Source: Adenanthera pavonina
Taxonomy: Eukaryota > Streptophyta > Magnoliopsida > Fabales > Fabaceae
Assembly: GCA_026686845.1 (NCBI GenBank)
Contig: JAIVEN010000022.1
Location: 23,720,001-23,784,000, forward strand
Direction: 5' to 3'
Length of the DNA stretch: 64,000 nt
The first letter of the stretch is position 1. Each line of letters starts with the position of its first letter. The notes below the pieces were generated by a model. The model searched no databases and was not told the origin of the DNA. It saw nothing but the letters and a program-made list of their open reading frames with translations. A program made the position numbers and the translations under genes. Below, piece by piece: positions 1 through 12,800 of this stretch.

Positions 1-994
1 GAGGAGATTTTTACATCGTAAGGTTGAAGAAGGAGGGAAATTCTCTCGTGAACTTTACCTCCCATGTGCCGGAGTTGCATAGTGAGGGAACGGCTTAGAA
101 GCCTGACCGAAGACCGAGCTTCAGAGACAGAGACCAAGAAGCGTTCGATGACGGAGTTTTGGTGATTGATTTGACGGGAATTTTGGGGATTCACCGTTCT
201 ATAAGGTGAAGTGTTGCTGCATTCATCGAGCCCAGATTTCAAATCGAGGCAATACAGCTCTAATTTGTTGAGTTTCTTCTCTAATTCAAGCACAGAATGT
301 TTTAGCATCGAAGCTTCTAGAAGAGCTTCGTCCCTCTTGCGGGTAGCTTGAATCAGCTTGTGAGATAGCTCCGCCACCGCGATTTTCCACTGCTCCTCTC
401 TCGCCGTCGACGGAGGCTCGGTGGGCTTGGGGCTCTTCCGCGTCAACGTGAAGAGAATGGACTTGAAAATCCCATTCGGACTCGCCAACAACGACGAGTG
501 CTTGTTCGGTCCGTTGTTATCGAAAGGAACGACGGAGATTTTCTCCCGAGCGTTTGGCCGGCACTTGTTGCACAAGACGGAGCCATCTTCTCCGTCAACG
601 GAGCCTCCGGACTCAGACCGTTTCCTTTGATTGGATTTGCCATTACTTTTCTCGCTCCGACGGAGCGGGGTAGGGATATGGTGCTTCGGAGTCGGACCGG
701 AACCCGTACAAACACTCGGAGTTTCTCTGCTCTGGCTTCTATCCTCACTGTACCCATCTTCCTGTTCTTCTCGAATCTGCACCCAACAAAAAAAAGAACA
801 AGTGAAAAACTGGAAAATTAGAGCGCAGAACACAGATTAAACTTCAAATAGTTAACAGTTTCCATGATTTTCCCCAGAAACAAACCGGAGCGGCAACGGG
901 AAAATGCATAGTATTGTATTGTACTCACCGGGGTGAATTGAGGGGAATGGCGAGAAGGAGGAGGAGGAGGAGACTTGGAGGAAGAAGAAGCCAT
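1..994 (-). CDS. IRK-interacting-protein-like / GIL1-family protein, 5' part (runs off the left edge)
   Basis: Two exons are visible on the minus strand. Exon 1 is 994-929 (22 codons, starting MASSSSKSPPPPP) and ends at a GTGAGT donor. Exon 2 starts at 776 after a TTTGTTGGGTGCAG acceptor and stays open to base 1. Both junctions are phase 0, giving about 280 residues with no stop. The N-terminus is Ser/Pro-rich. Residues ~45-130 are basic and low-complexity. From ~145 there is a charged, coiled-coil-like stretch (REEQWKIAVAELSHKL), followed by a conserved stretch with FLVSVSEARSSVRLLSRSL. This pattern matches plant IRK-interacting proteins and the related GRAVITROPIC IN THE LIGHT 1 (DUF641) proteins, which act with receptor kinases or in light/gravity growth signalling; the assignment is from memory of the family. 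An in-frame upstream ATG at 1027 would add 11 residues. I prefer 994 because the family begins with a Ser-rich stretch. The C-terminal half is outside the window. Confidence 0.75.
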
Positions 995-2843
995 TTGGTT
1001 AAGTGGGTTGTCAAATCCAACATTCATAGCCTCTCTCTCTCTCTTTAACCTGTTTGTGGGTGTGTGGCTCTGTAAGAAGCGTTTCCCGGGTCGTTTCCGT
1101 TTCCCGTTTACTACTTCATGAGTAATGGCACTCTCGAGACGAAAAAGCTGACAGAATAAAACTCAATTTCTTTTCAAATCAACTCTGAAACGTGTAGGTT
1201 TCTCTTTTTTATGGCATCTGTAAAAAGGCTTCGATATTTAATGCTCTAACATGGTAATTCTTCGTCGGCTTGTATTTATGGCCTGAGGGTGCGAAGGAGA
1301 ATCCTCATGAATGAGTAAACAGTGAATTGTTTCTTGAATAAAAAGAAATGGTTAAAAAGAGAAAAAGGATAGTAACTCTCATTTTTTTTTTATCTCTTTC
1401 TGATATATTTTACTGTCTATTAGTCTATTTACGTTCATTGAAGAATCCAAGTCAAGAAGATGGTTGTTGCTTGGCATTCTCGTCCTTCCCTCCTGGATGA
1501 TGCATCTTCGTCCCTCTTTCTTTAACTTGCAAATCACGATTTTGCTTAGTGACATTTTTCACGTTTTGATCAATTTAAGATTTGTCTGTATCATAACACA
1601 GTTATTTTACATAAATTTTGAAAAATTATAAGTAAATGTGAGAGAGGTTGGTTTTATGTTTATCTCTACATTAACCATTTTTTTATATTTGATTAAATTT
1701 TACTTCTTATGTCTCAAGAAAGTATTCATGTTTTGTTAATAAGTTTTTGTTTTGGAAAAACATATATTTTTTTAAATAAATTATTTAAATATTTTTATTT
1801 TCATATTACAAATTAAGGTATACGCTCATGGTAAGATTTGGCATATTAACTTAATTGTATTTATTGAATAAGATTATAATATAATGTACTCTTGTGCAAA
1901 TTTTTTTAAAAAAAGAAAAACTAAAGGTGAATCTCCCTGTAAAATTAATGAATATTGTAACTTCGAATAAATTCACATATGTATTGAGATATATATGAAT
2001 AAATTTATATATGTATTGAAATATATATTGATGATATATCTTGATTAATTGTATGGGAGATTTTGGCATCATCTATCCAAATGTTTAATTATTAAGCATT
2101 AAATGTAATTTTTCCAAATTTAAAAAAATGTTAAGTAATTGACTTTGTATTTTTAAAAGTTACTACTGTGTTTTTTTCCTTGAAGTTAGTTTTCTAATAC
2201 GAGATTATAATTTTAGTTTTGATATAAATAAAAATAATCAATTATTATAAAACTATTTTATTTTTATGGACAAAAATAAATTAAGTGTATTTTTTTATTT
2301 TTAATGCTTTTAAGTTTTATCTCTTGAATTAAACATAGTTCTTGTATGATCATTTTTCTCCACATATTTAGTTTTTAGAAGAAATTATTAGAATTAGATT
2401 ATTATATTATTAGATGTTCCTGAGACGTCATATCATATATATTGTCACTAATAAAAAATAATTAGTAAATAAATTAATAATTTTTACTCATTTAGTGCAA
2501 GTATTTTTTAATTAAAATATTTTTCACTTTATCTCCATTTTAAGACAGTTTTTATTAGTAAAAAGAATATACTAATGATATACTGTAGTAACATGCAAGG
2601 ATGTAATAATCTCTCGTAGATTTAAATGTATAGTAATTACATGAAATTTATGGTGAGAACGAATCATTTAATTATCCATTACTCCTTCTTAATCCTTAAA
2701 ATGTTTAATAAGGTAAAATAGGAAATTGTGGTATTTTTGATGAATTTTAGATAAAAAATTAATTTTTTAATATGCATGTATTTAATATAAAATATTTCAT
2801 AGTGTGAATTAGACGAATACTTTTACTTTTGTTAATTTATATA
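995..2843. other. Upstream region of the IRKI-like gene and AT-rich intergenic DNA
   Basis: Immediately upstream of the minus-strand ATG lies a CT-repeat (about 1029-1045), a common plant core-promoter/5'UTR feature. From about 1370 onward the sequence is AT-rich with poly-A/T runs and no credible reading frame. The small frames at 1851-2072 are low-complexity and have no coding character. Confidence 0.5.
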
Positions 2844-3109
2844 CTCCTTCTCATTCTTAATATAAGATCATTTTAATTAAATTATTTAGATTAAGAATGA
2901 GAGTTAAAATTAATTAATTGCCTCAATTTCTCCAAAAATTATAACATTTTTTCAAAATTATTCTTATTTAATCTCTTTTTCTCTCTCTTTGTAATACATT
3001 AAATAAATGTATTTTTTAAAAATATACAATAAATATTATTTCATATACTGTAAATGATTCTATATTTAAAATCAAGACAAAACGCCCTATAATTAGAAAC
3101 CGGAGAGAG
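2844..3109. repeat. Stowaway-like MITE, family 1 copy a (266 bp)
   Basis: Flanked by TA on both sides. Left end CTCCTTCTCATTCTTAATA and right end (reverse complement CTCTCTCCGGTTTCTAATTA) form the usual Stowaway inverted ends. The interior resembles the elements at 25198 and 48972, the latter also 266 bp. No coding capacity; it would have moved with a Tc1/Mariner transposase. Confidence 0.75.
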
Positions 3110-3787
3110 TATTACTTTTTTTTGTTGCTAATTGAAATTAAGAGATTGGATACAGACAGAAACAGGAAGGGAAAAACAATTATAGTGTTGATACCTCCCT
3201 TTTCTATTAAAAATAAAAAGAAAAGCAAAAACATGTGAGCTAAAACTCTAAGCTCATTGGAATCAAAGCAAGTCCACAACCTAAAAGAATGCTTACAGAA
3301 TTAAATTTATGGGATTAAATATATTTACCTAATATAAGTGACAGTCTAAAACTGACCTCTTAATTTATATACCCACGGTCTCATACACTCACTTTTTAAT
3401 GAAGAGAGATTTAACAACATCTGCCCCTTCGTGAGGGACTTTAAGCATGTGAATGGATTGGGCTACAGTCTATCCTATCCTATTTATAAGAAAAATTATT
3501 CCCTTTTAATAATCTTATCTATAAGAAGTAAAAAAGAAAATTAATATTGTATTAATTTTTTTATCAAAATTATTTTTCTTTATTAATACTATTAAGAGTC
3601 ATAAGGTGCATCTTTTGAATAAATTGAGAGTGAAAAATTAATTAAGTAGGAATAATTTAAAAAAAATGAAAATATGAGATAAATTAACTTATAAATGGAA
3701 ATCAAGGGAATATTATTCATTGAGAGGGAGTATTACTCATTGATTTTGTATCCACATTCAAATTTGCACCCATGCCTCTATAAAATA
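3110..3787. other. AT-rich intergenic DNA
   Basis: No reading frame, RNA gene or clear repeat boundary seen. Includes a slightly less AT-rich stretch around 3220-3480 of unknown nature. Confidence 0.4.
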
Positions 3788-4083
3788 CTCCCTCCAATCT
3801 CAAATACAAGTAATAAATAACTAACTCACAAATCTTTAAAAAATAATTGTTGAAATCAGTTTGCATTGAATATATTATAAGTGAAAATTATTTTCCTCAA
3901 ATACCCTCTATTTAATACTGTGAATTACAAATATAGAGAGAGCCTCATGAATATCATTATTCTTTAATGATGGGTATAAGTGAAAAAAAAATAATTAATT
4001 CACCATATATAACATATTTGCTTATTATATTTTAGATTAAAATCACTCTCTTATTTGTTCATTGTATTCAAGACTAAAGGGAG
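3788..4083. repeat. Stowaway-like MITE, family 2 copy a (296 bp)
   Basis: TA at 3786-3787 and 4084-4085 flank ends that read CTCCCTCCAATCTCAAATAC on the left and CTCCCTTTAGTCTTGAATAC in reverse complement on the right. The same end type (TTCCTTCGGTGTCAAATACA) recurs at 56391. Confidence 0.75.
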
Positions 4084-5952
4084 TACTATTTTCAATCCCG
4101 TAATATTTAAATAGGGATGTTCAATGAATCTAGTAATTCAATCCTATCTGACATATTATGTTGCCCTAAAAACAGAGTCGGGTTGGGCGCTAGGTTGAGG
4201 ACAAACTCAATCCCACCCGGCCCAATATACATATAATTTTATATTTTCTAAAACAATTATAAATATTAATTTAATTTATATAATTACTTTTCTTAATACA
4301 ATATATGTAATAAAATAATTTTATCATTATTATGAATATTTTTAAGATTTTAATATTTTAATGTCATTTAAAATTTTAAATTGATTTCTTAATATTATAT
4401 AAAAATACTACATAATTAATAATTTTAAGTATTTATAATTTTAGAAAATGTTACTTTTGATCCTAATATTATTTTTGAAAGAAACATATTTTGGTTTAAT
4501 ATAATTATATATTTGTTCCTAAATAACATTAGTTTATTATTTTACTTTTTAAAAAAAAAATTTAGGGACAAGCCAAACCTCATATACTGGGTTGGCTGGT
4601 CCAGCCTGATCTTACAAAGATAGGGCATCAGATTTACTATTAATATGATCTTACTCTATCTTTGTGCACTATATGTTCAACTACTTAATATAATTTAAGA
4701 AAAATAGTTAAGGTTATTGAATTTGACAAAAATTTCCATTATTTTGCAAAATTGGCCCTAATTAAATTGATTTAGTTTTAATTTCATATTAATTGCAAAG
4801 GTTAAATAGAAATAACATTTATGGAAAAAAAATTAATGTTTTAACCATTTTATATTATGACTTATATTTAGGATTATGAAAACCTTTTAAAATATGAGTC
4901 ATAATAATAACACTAAAATAGAATATAAGTACTCAATCCATTTATTTATATGTTTTTTAAAGTTTTAGTACAAACATTAAGAAACATAATTAAAATATCA
5001 TTTTTTAAAATTTCCTAACATACGCTCAATTTATTACTACATAATTTCCTAATATGCACTTAATTTATTATTCTCCTGATTTGTAAAAATAGTTATTTTA
5101 GGTTTTTTGATATTTTTCATAATATTTATTACTTTAGAATTTTAATTAAGTATTAATAATTTATTTTATATTATTTGTTTATTTCATTAATATTAAATAA
5201 ATCATTTAAGAGAGTATTTAATTAAGATAATTTTAATAAAATATTATTAAATTTTATAATATTTTAAATCATTAAATAACTTTCTTAATCTATATAAAAA
5301 AACTCTAAAATGATAATTTTTAGAAATTTGAGAAAGTATATTACCTAATTTTATGATAAGAGTGTAAAAATAATTAATCTTATATCTTGAACTATATTTA
5401 AAAAAAACTTATAGTAAATATAATAAAACTTTTCATCTGAAAAAACTTATAAAAAGAAAATCACACCCCTTTCTTTGGGTTAGTTTCCATTTTGGCCAGA
5501 ATGGTAGGGACAGTGATGGTGGATTAAATGCAGGAACGAAATGAAGATGTGAAACGAAGAGAGAGGGATACATAACACGAACTCTGGATTGAATGCAATA
5601 CGTGGATGGGAGTTGGAGCATTTAATGACACATTAACGCTGCCAAGAGCAATTATGCAGCCCTCACCCAACAGCATTGAATACCTCACTCTCTGTGCTGG
5701 ATCATTAATCTACCAACCACGTCTATTCATAATTGATGCCTCCGTCCCCGTTTTTTCTCATGGAAAAACGCACTTTAGAATTTTTATATAAAAATATTGA
5801 TAAATAAATAATATTAGGATGAAATTGAGTTCATTTAAATTAAAAATTTAATTTATAAAACTATTGATTTGTTAAATTGGGTTTAAAAAATGATTATTTT
5901 TAGTTGAGTACTAAACTTTTTTTTTTCTTTTGGTATTTCCCGACCTTGTTAA
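4084..5952. other. AT-rich intergenic DNA with a GC-richer island of unknown nature
   Basis: Mostly AT-rich and featureless. The stretch ~5455-5765 is distinctly less AT-rich and carries two short opposing frames (5433-5621 minus, 5606-5791 plus). Neither has a recognisable domain, so I do not call a gene. 4130-4680 contains short GC-richer patches that may be old transposon remnants. Confidence 0.4.
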
Positions 5953-6537
5953 AGGGGTTGTTTGATTTTTAATTGGTTAAAAATAAGTTTTGGTAGAATT
6001 AGTTTTGTAACGTAATTATTATAAAAATTAATTTTAGATTAATGTATTTATGTTTGGATGATTTATTTGAAAATTGGTTTTGACAAAACTCATAATATTT
6101 CTCTAAATTTAGCTTAAACTTCATCCCATGATTAATTTAATTTACTTGGATTAAAATTTAATTTACATTTATTTAATTGAGAACATAATATATCTGATAT
6201 AACCTTTTTTTATAAGTCATGATCTATAAAAATTAAAATTTTTGAAGGAACATTTTGGTCAATAGATAGGAGTAATTTTATGGAAATTTTATTTTCTTAA
6301 TTTTTTCATTTTTTCTCCTTTTTATTGGTCCATTTTTATCTGATTTTAAAATAAATACAGACAAGAATGGAGAAAGAGAATGGAAAAGTAAGTCCACTGC
6401 TACTTATCCTTGAACCACGTTTTGGCTAGAAAATGATTATCCGATGAGAAATGAAAAAATTGTCAAATGTCATACGAAATAAATTAAACCATGTTTTGAG
6501 TCAAAACTTGGTTTCAGTAGTGAAACCGAATGTACTC
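5953..6537 (+). repeat. Tourist-like nonautonomous element, family T copy 1
   Basis: The interior (GTTTGGATGATTTATTTGAAA, then the GAGAACATAATATATCTGA block) is shared with copies at 15900 (inverted), 16737 and 27270. A TAA lies at each proposed edge (5950-5952 and 6538-6540), consistent with the 3-bp duplication of PIF/Harbinger-type elements. The terminal repeats are worn, so the edges are approximate. Confidence 0.6.
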
Positions 6538-7163
6538 TAAATCTGTTTAGAAATTTTTGAGGTAAAAAAAAAAGGTGTTTAGATTATAGTAGGTTTTAAA
6601 TTTCGAACACTTTGAATGAATTATTAAGAAAAAGGTAAAATAAATAGAGAATTTTAATTATAAATTTTTGTTTTATTTCTTTTATTTTATATTATAAGAT
6701 ATTTTATAAAAAATTATATGTGTTAAGAAATATAGTTAAAAGTAGGTAGAAATCTTTATTTTAAAAAGAATTACTATAATTTCAAAACTACTTTTTTTCC
6801 ATTTTATTAGTTGGGCCCCACATTATTTTTTAAATATATATTAATTTTAATTAATATAATTTGATATTAATTTTTTTTTAAGATAGTGAGAGTTGGTGAT
6901 GAGATTTTTTTTAAATTTAATAAGTTTTAAAATTAAATAAAATGTTCTCGTGTCCCCCTGCATCCCTCTCGGGAGCGGGAAAGAAAAATCTAGTTAAAGA
7001 AAAAGAATATTTATAGAATGAATTTATAAAGAGTATTTTTTGGAAAAAAGATCACAAATGCTTCATTAAAATCTATAAAATGTGTTATATTATGAAACAA
7101 AAAAAACTTGGAAAAGATGTTATAATATGAGAGGGAGGAAGTAAAATGTTTTCTTCTTCTTTA
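6538..7163. other. AT-rich intergenic DNA
   Basis: Long A/T runs, no reading frame and no structured RNA seen. Confidence 0.4.
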
Positions 7164-7709
7164 TTCCCTTCGTTTTAAAACAATTATCATTTTGGAGTTA
7201 TACAAATAAGTTAATAAAACTAATAAATAGTCTAAAAATTAATAAAATTTGATTATATTTTACTATAATACCTTCATTAATTATATGATATTATTTAATA
7301 TTTCTCATGTTCCTTCATTATTACTCCCTCCTATATACATTATAAGACATTTTATATTAATTACATGCATATTAAAAAATTATTTTTTCAACTAAAATTA
7401 AAGCTAAAAATACCTATATTTCCTATTTTACCTTTATTAAATATTCATTCTATTATTATTGTAGGATTATAAATGAAGAGAGAGAAAGTATTAAAGGTAG
7501 GGGTAAAATAGGAAGAAAAATATCAAATGCCGTATATTTTGGATAACAAACTTATCATACAAAATATCTTATAATATGAATTGGAGGGAATATTATTAGA
7601 GGGTAAACTTATAAAAAATATTAGTGTTATATTAAAAATTGTAAAATAATAATTGTTTTAAAATATGAAAAAAAAGTCCAAAGTGATAATTATATTGAAA
7701 TAGATGGAG
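7164..7709. repeat. Stowaway-like MITE, family 3 (outer element, interrupted)
   Basis: Left end TTCCCTTCGTTTTAAAACAA (TA at 7162-7163) pairs with the right end, reverse complement CTCCATCTATTTCAATATAA (TA at 7710-7711), and the inner TTATCATTTTGGAGT/TTATCACTTTGGAC motifs also match. A related element with the same inner motif is at 47748. Without the nested element the length is about 277 bp. Confidence 0.7.
7324..7590. repeat. Stowaway-like MITE, family 4 copy a (267 bp), nested inside the 7164-7709 element
   Basis: TA-flanked, with ends CTCCCTCCTATATACATTAT and (reverse complement) TTCCCTCCAATTCATATTAT. The same ends and interior recur at 54414-54665. It lies wholly within the outer Stowaway. 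Confidence 0.7.
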
Positions 7710-7829
7710 TATTTTATTATAACAATATTCCTAATGATAATCACTTGACATTAATACACGGCATATTTTCATTAATTAATTGTTTATTTTGTATTTTATT
7801 TTCTTAGTATTTAATTAAATAATTTTGTA

Positions 7830-8110
7830 TTCCCTTTATTCCATTTTTTGTATTGTTCTAAAGTTTTTTACATATACTAATAAAGGTGTTAAATAATTTA
7901 AATTATAATAAAATTTAATAGTATTTTACTAAAATGTCTAAGACTTAAATGGTAAAAATGATTTGTACTCTACTTATCATCATTTTCAATGAACAATAAA
8001 ATAATAAATAAGATAATTAATACTTTATTAATAATATAAAATGATAAATAATTTAGAATATTTAAAATTTAAAAAATAAATAAATAAAATGGGATGGATG
8101 GATGGATAGT
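7830..8110. repeat. Stowaway-like MITE whose right end was caught in a tandem duplication
   Basis: Left end TTCCCTTTATTCCATTTTTT after TA at 7828-7829. The matching right end (reverse complement CCATCCCATTTTATTTATTT) occurs twice, at ~8075-8110 and ~8208-8237, because of the 126-bp tandem duplication. The exact right border is uncertain. Confidence 0.55.
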
Positions 8111-8284
8111 GTATATGATAGTAACAAATGATTTTGATCCTCTCCTAGCATTATTAATAATATAAAATGATAAATAATTTAGAATATTTAAAATTTAAAA
8201 AATAAATAAATAAAATGGGATGGATGGATGGATAGTGTATAATTGTATATGATAGTAACAAATGATTTTGATCCTCTCCTAGCA
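8025..8284. repeat. Tandem duplication, 126-bp unit x 2
   Basis: Copy 1 is 8025-8150 and copy 2 is 8151-8284; both run from TTATTAATAATATAAAATGA to CTCTCCTAGCA. They are essentially identical except for an 8-bp insertion in copy 2 (GTATAATTGTATAT against GTATAT), so the duplication is recent. GGATGGATGGATGGATAG inside each copy is a short GGAT repeat. Confidence 0.9.
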
Positions 8285-8716
8285 TTGCCGCCGTACTAGA
8301 ATCCTCTACCGACCATCGAGATTGCGATTTCCAAATTGAAATTCAAAGCAACTTGATTAGGGGATTGCTTTGTACATTTTCAAGGAATTATCTTCTCGGA
8401 AGCATACTTTCATGGAAATTAACTTTTTGAAAAGTTTAAGTTTAATCTCTTTATTTAATTTTTTAATGTTCATGAAGTTCAAATTATTTTTTATAATAAA
8501 TATATTATACTTTAATATTAAAGACATAAATATTTTTTATATTAAAGAGATGAATTAAATAGTTAATGGTATTTTTAATAAAATATCATAAACCACTTAG
8601 AAAATAAAATTTCTCTAGTTAAGCCTAATCTCTTGAAAAGTTTCAAATTTTTTCAAAACCAATCTAGAGGCAATGATCTATTTCACAGGAATTTTACTTT
8701 CCATCCTTTCTTCTTG

Positions 8717-8798
8717 ACAAAATGCTAAAATCACAATTCTTATGACTTAAACAATTAACAAAATGCTAAAATCACAATTCTTATGACTTAAACAATTA
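8717..8798. repeat. Perfect tandem duplication, 41-bp unit x 2
   Basis: The unit beginning ACAAAATGCTAAAATCACAA and ending AAACAATTA is present at 8717-8757 and again, without a mismatch, at 8758-8798. Confidence 0.9.
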
Positions 8799-11700
8799 GA
8801 TATTATCCCCACACAACACAGAAAAAGATAACAACTCAGTTTGTGTGAAGAATAGAATTATCATTTTAATATTTAAATTTTATCAAAACATGTAAAGAAA
8901 CAAAAATAACATTCAAAAGCTAATAAAGATTAGTTTAATTAATAAGAATGTGATTCATTTTTTACAAGACGCTTTGTGTCGTGAAGCTTGATCATTTTTA
9001 TTTTTTGTCATGAATTATGAGCATTCCTTGTTGGTAACAAATGTAACAATCATTACTTATTTTTTTTATATAATTATATGATACTCGGTACAACTAATTA
9101 ATTGCTTCCCCTCAACCAATAACCATTGGTATAATCATTACTCATATATAATAGGAATAATTTAAAATACTAGACCAATAATATATAATTCCTGCAAAAA
9201 GATAATTAAATATAATAAATATCACAATTAAAATAAATAGAGAATTTAATTTTCAAAATCAATTTTATACAGTAGATTAATATCTAAAGGTCCGAAGACA
9301 TTAAAAATTACAAGTTAAAAATTTTATTTTCTTTTCTTTTAATAAAGCTAAAAAAGGGGTACCTAGACAAAACTTAATACCGAGAGTAATGGTTTAAGGC
9401 TTCAATCAATATTTCCAAAACAAATTTGTAATGGTTCAGGCGAAAATTCCTACCTAGAGAAGACTTAATAACTAAGATGTTTTAATAAAATATTAGAAAA
9501 ATTAAATAAGCTAACCAAAAGGGTTTGCCTATCAAAACCAAAATATTTTAATGAATTAAAAGGCAAGGGACATATAAGGAGTATGAATCTTTGCTCTTCA
9601 ATCCAAAGACAGCTAGTGCATGTTCATCATTACACTTCTTATCCATTTTATCTTTATTTCAGATCGAGCTATTCAATTAGATTTGAATGGTTTATATTTA
9701 ATAATTTATAAAAATATTATTAAACTATTAAAAAATAAATAAATAGATGTGTACAGTTAAAATTTGATCAAAATAGTTCAGAATTATAAAAAAATTACTA
9801 GTTAGTATCTATCTCTCTCTCTCTCTCTCCCCCTCTTTTTCCGCTGTTTGAGAAGCTAGTTAGTATCTTACGGGTATCCTCTCTTTTTATTTCACGATTA
9901 AATTCTCATATTGTAATGTAGCCTTTTATAAATATATAATTGGCAATATTAAATTTGTAAAGTTTTCTCAATTATTATACTTTAAAAAAGACATGCAATA
10001 TAGACTATCTCTTATTGTTGGTTTGTTCATTGAATATTAAAAACTAAAAAATACATTCAACTATTTGTTCATTCAACGTAAAAGAATAACCGATAAAAAA
10101 AAACGTAAAAAGATATATTTATCACTTTATTCAATCAATAACTCTGGTAAAAAAATGAATAAACTAATTATACTGTATACCAATATTTCATTATTAATAT
10201 TTTGGCCAAAAAAGTTATTGATTATTAATGCATATTCATGCATGTGCCATTTCTAAAGTTGTTCATGAACCAATATTTATGCATTTTTTCTCTGAAAAAA
10301 ATATTTTTTTAACAATATGCATTTCATTTTTTTCTTAAAACTATATGAAATCTAACTATTATCTAATTCGAATTAAGTCACGTTGGGTCTCAAATGATAG
10401 AAAACTCTCTTAAAAACTATTCCTACATTCACATGATTTCGAAATCAAGATATCATTAAAGCATGTTTAAAATTAAAACATACTGATAACTTTATACATT
10501 AAACTAAATAACATAAGTTATAAAGTTGAAAATTATGTAACACCAAAAAAATTATATATATATATAACACGAAGTACTTTTTTAAATATTTTTTCAATGC
10601 ACAACAAATATAGAAAATATTGCTTGTCTGCACTATTTTATTTTTTTAAATATTTTCTTACCAAATAGCATGTAAACTAAGAAATAAAACTCTCTTAAGT
10701 TTTAAAATATTTTAAAATTTCAATATGTACAGCCCAATTAAACTTATCCTACCAGAATGTGAGACTCGTTATAGTTTTTTACATAACTATCTCCAATCTC
10801 CACCACCGAAGAGACATTTTTCATCTAACGCATGTGAAGTTATTAAATGTGGCGATATGGTCCTGTACGGCTTCCTATTGTAAACTTGCATTTTGAGCAA
10901 ATACATATTCATTTTTTTCTTTACATCACTATCAATTTTTATTCAAATAGAAGTACCTCAAATCGCTAATAGGAGTTGTTATTATTGCACCTAAGCGAAT
11001 CCACGTAAATTATGCAAAATCTAAGAAATAAGCTTATTACTATTTGTTATAAATTTTATATTTTTTTAATAAAATTTTATGTTTTTTAAATATATCAGAC
11101 TACCCAGTTTCTAAAAGTCACAAGAGTGGCAAAACTCTCACAATGAATATTAGATAAAGCTATATACTCAAAGCTCAAATACAAGATCACTGATTAAACT
11201 AATACAATCCTTCATAAGCTGAGTTGGTAGGACCGTAAGAATGGTAAATATCTCCCAGCAGTTAAGCTTTATATTGATAATGTGTGACATCCACACTTTT
11301 CATTGTCTATCTTTTAAATGCTAATAAAATATGCAACCATTTTGAATTGTCATTTTGTTTATATTTGGTAAAAAACGGCAGGTTAGTTCTTTGTTTAATG
11401 CATATAACTCAATTAGTAATGAGAAACCCAAATGGAACTTGTTCAACGAACCTCCAATAAGTTGGAATAAACCACATCATGCTAGAATTGAAATAGGATA
11501 CAATGAAATAGCCAAGGAACAACAATGAATCAACATGTTAGAAATAAAACAAAACAAGAAGGATAGAAGCTGCACGAAATTGATAAAAAAAGAAGAATTT
11601 GTTGATCAATAGGATAAAACTCTAAAAGAACTTATCTTTGAACCATATTCTTAGGATGTCATAAAAGAGAATCACTCCCTTTGATAAGTCAAAAAATCTC

Positions 11701-12430
11701 TCAAACACATAAAGGAACAATAGAGAAATCTCATAAGTACAAAGTTGAAAAAAATAAGTCCATTGATATGAAAACAAAGAGTATGTATGCGTCCCTCATA
11801 TAGGGAATTAATTAAAGCCACCTAAATCCCTAAGTGGCAAATAAACATTAAAATATTCAGACCTATAACTAAAGAACGGTGGCGCTACATGGGTACAAAA
11901 TTAGGAAACCAAATATTCCAATCTGATCACAAAAGAATGGTGCTATATCATTAGCAAGATTAGGTAACTAGATCAAATCTAAAAATACCCCACAATATCA
12001 TTTATTTTGCTGAAAAGAAAAGAACCATCTAGAACCTAATATCTCAAAATAGGGAACTAATTGACCAAAAAGCGTTATTCTTAAAAATAAAATAAGTAAA
12101 ATTAATTTTAAACATACCAGATTAAAATGTCACTTTTAATGATTACATGTTCTCTTCAAGTTAGCTGTTCCAAATGAACTCTTTTTGAGCTTGACTCCGA
12201 CCTTTTGTGGAAGACACTAAGAACACGCCTCTTAAGTTCTTTTGGATTGAAACCTTGCTAAAATAAGTGGGTTCTTGTTTAAATAACTGATGTGTCTATT
12301 CTATCTATATAAAATACCCACATTTTATAGTTATTTTCACCTAAATATATTGTGTTTTGATACTTTTTTGCATAATCCTATCTAATTTAAAGTATGTTTG
12401 CATCTCAAGAGCACTTTTGAGGAGTTTTGG
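8799..12430. other. AT-rich intergenic DNA without a recognised gene
   Basis: Includes a CT microsatellite near 9810-9830 and a TA run near 10553. From ~11150 to ~12240 the base composition is more balanced and purine-rich, unlike the surrounding simple AT-rich DNA, and may be a decayed retroelement. No domain or LTR pair could be assigned. Confidence 0.4.
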
Positions 12431-12800
12431 GTAAAACATAACAAAGGATGGAGAAAAGCATCAATTTATGAACTCATCCAGCCCTAGCATATGTTTCCAC
12501 TTGACCATGGGTGAAAAGGCGAAAAGGAGCCTAAGCTACGTATTCACCCAGCACCAGATGAAGAACTGAATCAGAAAAAATATATTTGCACCTGATACCG
12601 AGTGGATCAAAAGGCAGACGAGTAGGTGTCGGTTGACGTCGATTATAATGTGTATAAAATGTGTTCAGTAAGGGGCTCACAAATTCTATAAATAAGAGGC
12701 TCCCTAATCGCATTAGGACACACAATTAGCCGTGGAGCACTTGTTTCGGAGTCTCTAGAGCCTTGAGGGAGAATTTTGATGGCAGATTGCAAAGGTTTAA
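12431..12800 (+). other. LTR-like or promoter-like relic (possible solo LTR fragment)
   Basis: A balanced-composition block with a TATA-like signal (CTATAAATAAGAGGCTC at ~12687-12703), followed about 20-30 bp later by ACACACAATTAGCCGTGG, resembles the promoter region of a plant LTR retrotransposon. No second copy, primer-binding site or terminal TG/CA pair was found here. An unrelated promoter relic is equally possible. Confidence 0.3.

Noticed and set aside
443..821. Competing small frames on both strands in the first kilobase
   Set aside because: They are out-of-frame shadows of the IRKI-like second exon, which is open over its whole 776 bases.
1851..2072. Short Ile/Tyr/Phe-rich frames in AT-rich DNA (also 8370, 10065, 17879, 22034, 28524)
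   Set aside because: Composition is what AT-rich noncoding DNA gives by chance; no motifs, splice context or conservation.
12431..12800. A complete LTR retrotransposon
   Set aside because: No partner LTR, primer-binding site, polypurine tract or coding domain was found nearby. Listed only as a possible relic.
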